From positions 1-64,000 of the forward strand of contig NZ_JACHKT010000021.1 in assembly GCF_014204325.1 (NCBI RefSeq): a DNA stretch of 64,000 bases, given 5' to 3'. Below are positions 45,217-52,935 of this stretch, one piece after another. Both the position numbers and the translations under genes were made by a program. This DNA comes from Arcicella rosea (GTDB lineage: Bacteria; Bacteroidota; Bacteroidia; Cytophagales; Spirosomataceae). Positions within the stretch are counted from its first letter, which is position 1, and the number at the start of each line of letters is the position of its first letter. The notes below the pieces were generated by a model, which was not told where the DNA came from, made no database searches, and saw only the letters and a program-made list of their open reading frames with translations.

Positions 45217-46767
45217 ATGGAAAATCTTGAAATAGATGCTCCTCTAGTAGAGAGCTCAAATACCGACAATCTTGTAGCAAGACCAATCTTTAGAAATCAA
45301 TACGAAAACTTTATCGGCGGTCAGTGGGTTCCTCCTGTGAAGGGTCAATACTTTGAAAACCCTTCGCCAATTGATGGAAGAGTATTTACAAAAGTTGCTC
45401 GTTCTACTAAAGAAGATGTAGAATTAGCCTTGGATGCAGCTCATGAAGCTTTTAAAACTTGGTCGAAAACTTCTGCAACAACAAGAAGCAATATCTTACT
45501 GAAAATTGCAGATATTATCGAACAAAATCTCAATTACTTGGCTGTTGTAGAAACGGTGGATAATGGTAAACCTATTAGAGAAACGATTCACGCTGACTTA
45601 CCTTTAGTGGTTGACCACTTCCGTTACTTTGCTGCATGTATCAGAACAGATGAAGGAACAGCGTCTGAACACGACCCAAATACACTTTCTTTAATCATTC
45701 ATGAACCACTTGGTGTGGTTGGTCAGATTATCCCTTGGAATTTCCCGCTTTTAATGGCTACATGGAAGATGGCTCCAGCTTTAGCGGCAGGTTGTACTAT
45801 TGTGATGAAACCAGCCGAACAAACACCAGTAGGAATTATGTGTTTGATGGAATTATTGCAAGATGTTTTACCAGCAGGTGTTGTGAATATTGTAAATGGT
45901 TTTGGTTTAGAAGCTGGTAAACCTTTGGCAAGCTCTACCAGAATTGCAAAGGTTTCGTTTACGGGTGAAACGACTACTGGACGTTTAATTATGCAGTACG
46001 CTTCTGAAAACATCATTCCTGTAACGATGGAATTAGGTGGGAAATCACCAAATATTTTCTTCCCAAGCGTAATGGATGCTGACGACGAGTTCTTCGATAA
46101 GTGTTTGGAAGGTGCAGCGATGTTTGCCTTGAACCAAGGTGAAATTTGTACTTGTCCTTCAAGAATTCTAGTACATGAATCTATTGCAGATGCTTTTATT
46201 GAAAGATTAATTGCCAGAGTAAATGCTATCAAAAAAGGGCATCCATTGGATATGACTACAATGATTGGTGCGCAAGCATCGAATGACCAATACGAAAAAA
46301 TCTTATCATATTTAAAAATTGGAGCAGACGAAGGTGCTGAAACACTTTGTGGTGGTGCGGCACATTTACAAGAAGGCGATGCTGCTCATGGTTATTATAT
46401 TCAACCAACTATTTTGAAAGGACATAACAAAATGCGTGTTTTCCAAGAAGAAATCTTTGGACCAGTAGCAGCTTTAACGACTTTCAAAACAGTGGAGGAA
46501 GCGATTGAAATTGCTAACGATACACTTTATGGCTTAGGTGCTGGTGTGTGGACTCGTGATGCACATGAATTGTATCAAGTACCAAGAGCTATTCAGGCGG
46601 GTCGTGTTTGGGTGAATTGTTACCATGCTTATCCGGCTCATGCTCCGTTCGGTGGATACAAAAAATCAGGCTTTGGTCGTGAAAACCACAAAATGATGCT
46701 TGACCACTACCGTTCTTGCAAAAACATGTTGATTTCTTACGATAAAAAGGCTTTAGGATTCTTTTAA
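45217..46767 (+). CDS. NAD-dependent aldehyde dehydrogenase (acetaldehyde/AldA-ExaC type)
   Basis: 516 residues. Oxidises an aldehyde to the acid with NAD+. Block [22 protein letters not shown] binds the cofactor, Glu in [11 protein letters not shown] is the general base, and the nucleophile Cys is in [11 protein letters not shown]. The CTC arrangement and the ending [32 protein letters not shown] are those of the acetaldehyde dehydrogenase group that is paired with DUF779 proteins, as here. Regulated most likely by the divergent AraC protein. Confidence 0.95.
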   Translation: MENLEIDAPLVESSNTDNLVARPIFRNQYENFIGGQWVPPVKGQYFENPSPIDGRVFTKVARSTKEDVELALDAAHEAFKTWSKTSATTRSNILLKIADIIEQNLNYLAVVETVDNGKPIRETIHADLPLVVDHFRYFAACIRTDEGTASEHDPNTLSLIIHEPLGVVGQIIPWNFPLLMATWKMAPALAAGCTIVMKPAEQTPVGIMCLMELLQDVLPAGVVNIVNGFGLEAGKPLASSTRIAKVSFTGETTTGRLIMQYASENIIPVTMELGGKSPNIFFPSVMDADDEFFDKCLEGAAMFALNQGEICTCPSRILVHESIADAFIERLIARVNAIKKGHPLDMTTMIGAQASNDQYEKILSYLKIGADEGAETLCGGAAHLQEGDAAHGYYIQPTILKGHNKMRVFQEEIFGPVAALTTFKTVEEAIEIANDTLYGLGAGVWTRDAHELYQVPRAIQAGRVWVNCYHAYPAHAPFGGYKKSGFGRENHKMMLDHYRSCKNMLISYDKKALGFF

Positions 46768-46912
46768 ATGCTGAGTGTTGAATGCTGAGTGAGGAGTTTT
46801 TGGGCTTTCAGTCATCGGATGTCGGCTTTCAGATTTCAGGAATATGATTGTTTGCGGTAAGTAAAAAGCCGACATCCGATAGCTGAAAGCTGAAATCCGA
46901 TGACCGAAAGCC
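46768..46912. repeat. Self-complementary 'word' repeat in the aldehyde dehydrogenase-DUF779 gap
   Basis: Starts with variants of TGAATGCTGAGTG (46768-46797), then an arm at 46804-46829 (GCTTTCAGTCATCGGATGTC...) that is matched by its reverse complement at 46865-46890 with two changes, and again, more loosely, at 46891-46912. The RNA would fold into a hairpin of about 26 bp between two genes of one operon. Confidence 0.85.
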
Positions 46913-46929
46913 ATTTAATCAAAAAAATA

Positions 46930-47307
46930 ATGGACAAAACTCCAAGAGTATTACTCACTGCTGCGGCAGAGGAACTGATTGATAGACTTCGTGCTGAACA
47001 TGGTTCAATCATGTTTCACCAAAGTGGAGGTTGTTGTGATGGCTCTGCACCGATGTGTTTTCCTGTGGGCGAGTTTAAAACTGGTGAAAATGATGTTTTG
47101 TTGGGAGAAATCTATGGCTGTGAGTTTTATATGAGTGCTTTCCAATTTGAATATTGGCAATATACTCAACTGACTTTAGACGTAGTGGAGGGAAGAGGAG
47201 CTAGTTTTTCATTAGAAATTCCTTTGGGTTTACGCTTTATCATTCGTTCACAAGTTTATACAGAAGAAGAATTAAAAAACCTAAGCCCAGTTTCAAATGG
47301 AGCTTAG
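46930..47307 (+). CDS. DUF779 protein, partner of aldehyde dehydrogenase
   Basis: 125 residues from the ATG at 46930 (the open frame starts ten codons earlier, inside the repeat). Conserved Cys-rich block HQSGGCCDGSAPMCFPVGEF and YMSAFQFEYWQYTQLTLDVVEGRGASFSLE are typical of DUF779, which is nearly always next to acetaldehyde dehydrogenase genes; the role is unproven, with the clustered Cys suggesting metal or redox work. The terminator stem overlaps its last codons. Confidence 0.92.
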   Translation: MDKTPRVLLTAAAEELIDRLRAEHGSIMFHQSGGCCDGSAPMCFPVGEFKTGENDVLLGEIYGCEFYMSAFQFEYWQYTQLTLDVVEGRGASFSLEIPLGLRFIIRSQVYTEEELKNLSPVSNGA

Positions 47308-47315
47308 GTTTTTTT
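47274..47315 (+). terminator. Terminator overlapping the DUF779 stop codon
   Basis: AAAAAACCTAAGC / GCTTAGGTTTTTT perfect stem with a 15-nt loop; the right arm contains the TAG stop codon at 47305-47307. Confidence 0.9.
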
Positions 47316-47812
47316 GACGCTAATTTTACACAGGCATCGACAAACCATTTTTACAAGAAGTCTCAAATAGTGGTATTTTTCCATTGTTTGAGGCTTCTTT
47401 GTTTTATCAGTATTACTTATGATAAGATTAAAAATGAATATGTATTAAATGCCTCAGCGGAAAATTATTTTATAATTGTGTACTCTTCAAATTGAATTGC
47501 GGAAGATGAAATGGTCATTGCGGAAAATTATTTTAGGATTGTACACTTTTCAAGAAGGAAAGAGTATCGTAAAATCTGGAGAATCTTTGAGACGATTAAA
47601 CGCTTTACAAGCCTATTAGACTAAACTCTTCAAAATATTGTTTGCTTTTGTTTTCTTTTTGCTTTGAGCCTTGTTAGATTTGTAAATCAACCTTTGCATC
47701 ACAATCAGATGTTTTCCAACATCGACCTAGATAACCAAAGATAATAATTGATACTTGCACTAATTGTCTTAGTAAAAGTATTTTGAAGAATACTCTTCCC
47801 GTAATATTTAAT
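47308..47812. other. 505-bp gap with a 34-bp direct repeat
   Basis: Two 34-bp direct repeats lie at 47457-47490 and 47520-47553 (starting GCGGAAAATTATTTTA, ending TTCAA). A 37-codon frame (47506-47619) starts between them, but nothing shows it is a gene. A TAGATTTG box is at 47675-47682, possibly for gpsA. The rest is AT-rich and featureless. Confidence 0.6.
47457..47553. repeat. Pair of 34-bp direct repeats
   Basis: Copies at 47457-47490 and 47520-47553 share GCGGAAAATTATTTTA, then differ at a few bases and end in CTTCAA or TTTCAA. Spacing start to start is 63 bp, a multiple of three. Could be a worn fragment of a former gene or a control site. Confidence 0.7.
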
Positions 47813-48838
47813 ATGACAGAAATACCTGCTTTCAAAAAAGGGTTACCCACACAAATTGCTGTATTGGGCGGTGGTAGTTGGGCAACGGCAATCATTAAAA
47901 TTTTAACCGAAAACAATGTTAAAGTAAAATGGTGGCTTCGCCGTAAATCGGATGTGGATTTTATCAAAAAGTATAATCATAATCCTAGTTATCTGACAGA
48001 CGCATTACTTAATCCAAGAAAAGTAAAGGCATATTACAAAATGTACGATGCCCTTTATGGAGTAGATTATGTGATTTTGGCTGTGCCAGCCGCTTTTGTG
48101 CCTGATGCTTTGAAAAATCTTACTCGTAACCATTTTGCAGGAAAGAAAGTAGTATCGGCTATCAAAGGGATGATTCCTGATGAAAACATGTTGGTAACGG
48201 ACTGGATGGAAAAGGTATTTGGCGTGCCATTAACACAAATGTGTGTGATTGCTGGGCCTTGCCATGCAGAAGAAGTAGCTTTAGAAAAGCAGTCGTATCT
48301 AACGATTGGCTCGCCAAATATCAATTTGGCTCAAGAATTTTCGAATTTATTAAGTTGTAGATACATTCAAGCAAACCCAATTGCCGATTTATATGGCGTG
48401 GAATACTGTGCTGTTATTAAAAATATCGTAGCAATGGCTTGCGGGATTACGCATGGTTTGGGTTTTGGCGATAACTTTCAGGCAGTAATGGTTTCTAATG
48501 CAATGCAGGAAATTAAACGCTTTTTAGATTATGCTTATCCTCAAGCTTCTCGTGATTTGAATAATTCAGGATACTTAGGCGATTTATTGGTGACGGCTTA
48601 TTCACAATTTTCAAGAAACCGAACTTTCGGAAATATGATTGGACGTGGTTATTCAGTAAAATCAGCACAAATAGAAATGAATATGGTGGCAGAAGGATAT
48701 TATGCCGTAAAAAGTATTCATCAAATTAATGAAAAATATGGCGTAGATATGCCAATTATTGATGCCGTTTATAGAATTTTATACGAAAAAGCAACGCCAG
48801 TATCTGAAATCAATATATTGAAGACGCATTTGAAGTAG
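47813..48838 (+). CDS. gpsA: NAD(P)H-dependent glycerol-3-phosphate dehydrogenase
   Basis: 341 residues from the ATG at 47813 (a TTG at 47783 would add ten). Makes sn-glycerol-3-phosphate from dihydroxyacetone phosphate for phospholipid synthesis. Rossmann start AVLGGGSWATAIIKIL, SAIKGMIPDE, IAGPCHAEEVA, and the catalytic region EYCAVIKNIVAMACGITHGLGFGDN with the key Lys, then NMIGRGYSV. Length and motifs normal. Single gene, converging on the HIT gene with a 20-bp inverted repeat between them. Confidence 0.95.
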   Translation: MTEIPAFKKGLPTQIAVLGGGSWATAIIKILTENNVKVKWWLRRKSDVDFIKKYNHNPSYLTDALLNPRKVKAYYKMYDALYGVDYVILAVPAAFVPDALKNLTRNHFAGKKVVSAIKGMIPDENMLVTDWMEKVFGVPLTQMCVIAGPCHAEEVALEKQSYLTIGSPNINLAQEFSNLLSCRYIQANPIADLYGVEYCAVIKNIVAMACGITHGLGFGDNFQAVMVSNAMQEIKRFLDYAYPQASRDLNNSGYLGDLLVTAYSQFSRNRTFGNMIGRGYSVKSAQIEMNMVAEGYYAVKSIHQINEKYGVDMPIIDAVYRILYEKATPVSEINILKTHLK

Positions 48839-48918
48839 ATTTGAAAATTTGAAGATTTGAAAATGATTAACAATTCTTTCATTTTCAAATCTTCAAATCC
48901 ACCTAATTTTCAAATTAT
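48839..48918. repeat. TTTGAAGATTTGAA-word fold-back between gpsA and HIT gene
   Basis: Perfect 20-bp inverted arms at 48847-48866 and 48879-48898 (ATTTGAAGATTTGAAAATGA and its complement) with a 12-nt loop, inside a longer run of the same words that reaches into the last codons of the HIT gene. The site is between convergent genes, so it may serve as a terminator although it lacks GC pairs and a T run. The same words occur at 58580-58618. Confidence 0.85.
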
Positions 48919-49307
48919 AAAAAACTCGTAATTTTCTCCGCTGTTGCCTTCAATTCTTCCTGAGTAACTTTCATTTTTTCTCTAGTGAAATTAATATCGT
49001 TCATAGAGTTCAAAGGAATTAGATGAACATGCGTGTGCGGAACTTCCAAACCAATTACCGAAACGCCAATTCTTCTACAAGGTACTGCTTGCTGTAAAGC
49101 AGGTGCAATTTTTTTAGCGAAAATCATTAGTCCCGCCAATAAATCATCGTCTAAATCAAAGATATAATCAATTTCTTTTTTCGGAATCACCAAAGTATGT
49201 CCTTCGGCAAGAGGCGTGATGTCTAAGAAAGCAAGGTAGTTTTCGTCCTCAGCAATTTTATGGCAAGGAATTTCGCCATTAACAATTTTTGTAAATATAG
49301 TTGACAT
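48915..49307 (-). CDS. HIT family nucleotide hydrolase
   Basis: 130 residues. HIT triad in THVHLIPL (His-x-His-x-His), with IFTKIVNGEIPCHKIAEDENYLAFLDITPLAEGHTLVIPKKE as the usual Hint-like N-terminal half. Hydrolyses purine nucleoside phosphoramidates or similar; exact substrate not predictable. Single gene with a short 'word' repeat upstream. Confidence 0.94.
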   Translation of the reverse strand: MSTIFTKIVNGEIPCHKIAEDENYLAFLDITPLAEGHTLVIPKKEIDYIFDLDDDLLAGLMIFAKKIAPALQQAVPCRRIGVSVIGLEVPHTHVHLIPLNSMNDINFTREKMKVTQEELKATAEKITSFL

Positions 49308-49321
49308 GGAAACGTTTGTTT

Positions 49322-49358
49322 AGGTATCAGCTATCAGCTTTGAGCCACTAGCTTTGAG
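49322..49358. repeat. 'Word' repeat upstream of HIT gene
   Basis: GTATCAGCTATCAGCTTTGAG followed by CCACTAGCTTTGAGA: runs of near-identical 8-10 bp words with AGCT cores. Same family as at 23228, 46804 and 56408. Confidence 0.65.
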
Positions 49359-49434
49359 ATTTTTAATGAATAATATATGATATTTTGTAATAATGAATCT
49401 TTATAGCAATTTAGAAAAGCTCATAGCTAAAAAA

Positions 49435-49944
49435 CTATTTAAACCATTCGGCATACATGATATAATTATTGGCAGTTCTCATAAATACTTCAGCAGCTTC
49501 TGGAGAAACATTTTTCAAGAATTTAGCAGGATTTCCTGCATAAATACTTCCAGCAGGTACACGAGTATTTTGAGTAACGATAGCACCAGCGGCAATGATT
49601 GAGCCTGTTTCTATCACAGCACCATCCATTACGATAGCACCCATTCCAATCAATACTTTATCTTCAATCGTACAGCCGTGAACGATGGCATTATGGGCGA
49701 TAGAAACATAATTACCGATAGTCGTTTTCGTTTTTTGATAGGTACAATGAATAATTGCTCCGTCTTGAATATTGGAATTATCACCAATGATTACCGAATT
49801 TACGTCACCTCTTACCACAGCATTGAACCAAACAGTACAGTTTTCCCCAAACTTCACATCTCCGACAACAGTGGCATTTTCTGCCAGCCAACAATTTTCA
49901 CCTAAAGTAGGCGATACTCCTTTTACAGGTTTTATTAAAGGCAT
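49435..49944 (-). CDS. Gamma-class carbonic anhydrase-like protein
   Basis: 169 residues, left-handed beta-helix made of hexapeptide repeats (VVGDVKFGENCTVWFNAVVRGDVNSVIIGDNSNIQ...). The three metal His are present in IIHCTY and IAHNAIVHGC, so metal binding is likely kept, as are RGD and the Gln/Asp that support it. Such proteins (PaaY/YrdA group) may be true carbonic anhydrases or acyl-transfer relatives. Single gene. Confidence 0.93.
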   Translation of the reverse strand: MPLIKPVKGVSPTLGENCWLAENATVVGDVKFGENCTVWFNAVVRGDVNSVIIGDNSNIQDGAIIHCTYQKTKTTIGNYVSIAHNAIVHGCTIEDKVLIGMGAIVMDGAVIETGSIIAAGAIVTQNTRVPAGSIYAGNPAKFLKNVSPEAAEVFMRTANNYIMYAEWFK

Positions 49945-50040
49945 TTTTTGAATGATTAAACGTAAATTAAATAAAAGTCACTCTTTAAATATGGTTAAAT
50001 TTTAAAAAAGATTTACAAATCAAAGCTTAATATTTTTGGC

Positions 50041-50145
50041 GTAAGCATTTCCGAAATTCCACTGTTTGAGCGGAGCGAGTTTGGAATTTCTTGATTTTCT
50101 TTTGTTACTTTTCTTGTATCAAGACAAGAAAAGTAAGGTCTTACG
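50041..50145 (+). repeat. Dispersed element, core-only copy B
   Basis: Matches the middle of copy A: AATTCCACTGTTTGAGCGGAG, CGAGTTTGGAATTTCTTGA, and the palindrome TTACTTTTCTTG / CAAGAAAAGTAA (50105-50136). It lacks the GCGGTCG terminator and the outer terminal repeats. It is bounded instead by CGTAAG (50040-50045) and CTTACG (50140-50145). Confidence 0.8.
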
Positions 50146-50233
50146 AGAGGGAAATATTGTTTTGAGGTAGAAATTAGATAAAATTTTCAAACATATTCTT
50201 TGGAACAAATATACAAACGAAAATTCTTTAGCA

Positions 50234-50270
50234 ATAAAAAAAGGTTGTTCAGTGAAATACCGAACAACCC
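50234..50270 (-). terminator. Terminator of the lipoprotein gene
   Basis: Minus strand: GGTTGTTC / GAACAACC stem with 11-nt loop followed by seven T, 56 bp after the lipoprotein stop. Confidence 0.88.
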
Positions 50271-50325
50271 TGCATAAATATAAAGTATAAATTGTTTTTG
50301 ATTGAAAATAATACGTTTTAAAATG

Positions 50326-50889
50326 TCACTCTCTAATATCAAACCGTCCATCTTTCAAAGTCAACATTTCTGTAGGCCTCTCTTTATTTTGAAAAGTTAC
50401 GCTAAAAGTACCAGAATAGATTTTTGAAACAGGATCAAAACGGATAATGTTTACTTCGTTTACACAGGTTTGACAAATTGAGTATTGTAAGCAGTTACCG
50501 TCGATACACTTTTGATAAACACTCGCAAAAGGGGTAAACTCGACAGCATTTTTAGGGAAATATCGCATAAATTGATACCTGCCTGTATCTTTTACATTAT
50601 TTATCATAAAGCTCATCGACTCCAAAGTATTCTGATTGGTTACAGATAATCTGAGCGTAGCATTTTGATATTTTCCCCAAACAACAGGAACAGGCTTGAA
50701 ATTTGGATTAGCTTTATATCGTTGGAAGGGTGTCCAGATAGCACCATTAATTTTTGCACCAAAAGTTTGCTTGCCAATCTGAGTAATCGCTGGTAATGCC
50801 TCTGGCTGTACATAATCATTCATCTCGCAGCTAAGGAGAAAAGTAGATGATAATATAAGCAGTACGATTAGGTAACGATTTGTTCTCAT
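50326..50889 (-). CDS. Lipoprotein, DUF6252-like, unknown function
   Basis: 187 residues. Lipobox LLSC in FLLSCEMND. The first mature part FGAKINGAIWTPFQRYKANPNFKPVPV and the end YSGTFSVTFQNKERPTEMLTLKDGRFDIR follow the scheme of small Bacteroidota beta-sandwich lipoproteins (DUF6252 type), with four internal Cys (KCIDGNCLQYSICQTC) that could form disulfides. No known function. Confidence 0.8.
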   Translation of the reverse strand: MRTNRYLIVLLILSSTFLLSCEMNDYVQPEALPAITQIGKQTFGAKINGAIWTPFQRYKANPNFKPVPVVWGKYQNATLRLSVTNQNTLESMSFMINNVKDTGRYQFMRYFPKNAVEFTPFASVYQKCIDGNCLQYSICQTCVNEVNIIRFDPVSKIYSGTFSVTFQNKERPTEMLTLKDGRFDIRE

Positions 50890-51061
50890 AAATGAAAGAT
50901 TTTATCTATTGATGCTAATTTATAAATAATCTTTAATTAAACTGTATTAATCTAAGAAGTTTATTGTAAATTATTTTAATTTATATGATTCTTTCGCCTA
51001 AATATTTACGCAAAATAGTGTTGTTTGGTTGTGGGCAAGCATAAGTTTAGCTTATAGATAA

Positions 51062-51332
51062 CATAAGTCATTCCGATTTTTCTTTGTAAAGTGAGGTTTA
51101 GGACAATTTGAAAGGTGATTTATTGTTGACTAGTCTTTACTTTTCTTTCTGTGGTGCAAAAGGTGATTACTTGTATTGTCTTACAAGAAAATCAAGAATT
51201 AATAATCGGAGTGGCGAACTACCTCGCTTCGCTCAAATAATAGGGATTCGTTGTCCATCAATCATAAAAAAAGCAGTCGAAAAACCAATTTCGACCGCTT
51301 TTTTATGATTTTAAAATTCGGGATGATTCATG
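51062..51332 (-). mobile_element. MITE-like element, complete copy C, inverted
   Basis: About 271 bp with ends CATAAGTCATTCCGATTTT (51062-51080) and AAAATTCGGGATGATTCATG (51313-51332), imperfect inverted repeats. Read on the minus strand it runs through the same blocks as copy A: end, terminator stem, TGATTGATGGACAACGAATCC, GAGCGAAGCGAG, AATTCTTGATTTTCTT, a worn palindrome, CAAATTGTCC, end. The palindrome region is longer and decayed. Right end is 13 bp from the hemB stop. Confidence 0.8.
51266..51306. terminator. Element-borne terminator after hemB
   Basis: AAAAAAGCAGTCGAAA and TTTCGACCGCTTTTTT pair with one mismatch, with A and T runs outside. It lies 40 nt after the hemB stop, reading the minus strand, and is the only terminator there. 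Confidence 0.88.
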
Positions 51333-51345
51333 TTTACATGTCTCA

Positions 51346-52317
51346 TTACTTTGTAAGGCTAGCGTATTCTTTGGCGAAGTAAGTTAAAATTACTTTTGCA
51401 CCAGCTCTTTTAATAGAAGTTAAACATTCTACCATTGTTTTGGTACCGTCTAACCAGCCATTTTGAGCAGCAGCTTTTACCATCGCATATTCGCCAGAAA
51501 CATTGTAAGCGGCGATCGGAATATCAAAATTATCGTTCAAAGATTTAATAATATCCAAATAAGCCAAAGCAGGTTTTACCATTAAAAAATCTGCTCCTTC
51601 GCTGTAATCAAGTTCAGCTTCAATTAATGCTTCACGAACATTGGCAGGATTCATCTGGTAGGTTTTCTTATCGCCAAATTTTGGAGCAGAATCCAAAGCA
51701 TCACGGAAAGGGCCATAAAAAGCAGAAGCATATTTAGCTGAATAAGCCATGATAGATACATTGATGAAACCTTTGCTATCTAATGCTTCACGAAGTACTC
51801 TTACTCGTCCGTCCATCATATCCGAAGGGCCAACAATATCAGCACCAGCTTCTGCTTGAGCAATTGTCATTTTTGCTAAAATTTCTAAACTTTCATCATT
51901 CAAAATATTTCCTTTTTCATCAACATAACCATCATGTCCATCAGAAGAGTAAGGATCCATTGCTACGTCTGACATGATTGCGATTTCAGGAAACTTACTT
52001 TTAATTTGATGAATAGCTTCTAAATAGATGTTTCCTTTGCGGTAACTTTCAGAAGCAATTTTATCTTTTTTATCTTCTGTCAAGAGTGGAAAAAGTGCGA
52101 TGGAACGAATCCCTAAATCTTGTACAACCGACATTTCTTCTAATATCTTATCAATAGAATATCTGTAAATACCGGGCATAGATTTTACTTCACTTGTAAG
52201 ATTATTGCCTTCCATGACAAACATCGGATAGATAAAATCATTTACCGACAAAGTTGTTTCTTCAACCATTGCACGGATTGCGGCTGACTGGCGGTTTCTT
52301 CTGGGTCTTCTTAGCAT
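51346..52317 (-). CDS. hemB: Porphobilinogen synthase (delta-aminolevulinic acid dehydratase)
   Basis: 323 residues. Joins two 5-aminolevulinate molecules to porphobilinogen in haem synthesis. Schiff-base Lys in FLMVKPALAYLD and in MAYSAKYASAFYGPFRDA. The metal loop reads SDVAMDPYSSDGHDG: Asp instead of the Cys triplet, so this is a magnesium-dependent rather than zinc-dependent enzyme. Length normal. Single gene with an element-borne terminator. Confidence 0.96.
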   Translation of the reverse strand: MLRRPRRNRQSAAIRAMVEETTLSVNDFIYPMFVMEGNNLTSEVKSMPGIYRYSIDKILEEMSVVQDLGIRSIALFPLLTEDKKDKIASESYRKGNIYLEAIHQIKSKFPEIAIMSDVAMDPYSSDGHDGYVDEKGNILNDESLEILAKMTIAQAEAGADIVGPSDMMDGRVRVLREALDSKGFINVSIMAYSAKYASAFYGPFRDALDSAPKFGDKKTYQMNPANVREALIEAELDYSEGADFLMVKPALAYLDIIKSLNDNFDIPIAAYNVSGEYAMVKAAAQNGWLDGTKTMVECLTSIKRAGAKVILTYFAKEYASLTK

Positions 52318-52935
52318 AATTATAATTATTATTCTCTGGTTTTTGCTGATTTACTCGGGTACAAAGTTCGTAAAACCATTAAACAAATGTTGGAATATTT
52401 TAACTTTAATATTATCCTGATATAGGAAGTATTATCTGAATTTTAGAAACAATTTAGGCTTTTTACTTTGTTTCAAAGAAATATCAGCCATTTTTACCCA
52501 TCTCTTTTAGAACCACGATAATGTATTATTTTGTTCAGTGATACCTCGAAAATTTGAAAAAAATCTTAACATTAATCATTAAAAAGAGTAAATACTATAT
52601 TAATTACTCTATTATCCCAAAAGCACTAAATTTTAATTAAAATAAAGCACCAAATTGTCTTCATTCTTTTAGATTTGTATTCAATTAATTTTCAAAGAGT
52701 ATTCATTCCTGAATAACAGTATAGCATTGTAATACTAAATTGAAAGCTGAGCTTTATTTAACTGAAAGTAATTTTTATAAATAAATATAGATTGTAAATT
52801 ATTCCTTTGGCTTGAAAAGATACTAGAATTCTAATTATTTTTAAATTAATTTTATTTTAGTTTTTCTTGAAATAAGAATATTTTAAATGTGTGTTTGTTT
52901 AACGAAAAATATCCTAAAAACATAATTACCGACGA
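52318..52935. other. 618-bp divergent AT-rich gap
   Basis: Between hemB and glycogen synthase, divergent. I see one TAGATTTG box (52670-52677) far from either start and no strong hairpin or ORF. The promoters of both genes must be here. Confidence 0.55.

Larger units (their letters stand above)
49945..50325. other. 381-bp gap with partial repeat element B and a terminator
   Basis: Holds the core-only copy of the dispersed element (50041-50145) and the terminator of the downstream lipoprotein gene (50234-50270). No ORF. Confidence 0.6.
50890..51345. other. 456-bp gap mainly filled by repeat element C
   Basis: Between two minus-strand genes. 51062-51332 is the inverted complete copy of the dispersed element. 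The rest is AT-rich and should carry the lipoprotein promoter. A 66-codon plus-strand frame inside the element is not credible. Confidence 0.6.

Noticed and set aside
45723-46232. 169-codon minus-strand frame inside aldehyde dehydrogenase
   Set aside because: Antisense shadow; the plus-strand gene is complete with all catalytic residues.
46768-46912. CRISPR array
   Set aside because: Repeats are degenerate words with no constant unit and no regular spacers; no cas gene in the window.
51108-51308. 66-codon plus-strand frame
   Set aside because: It is wholly inside repeat element C and not conserved in copy A.
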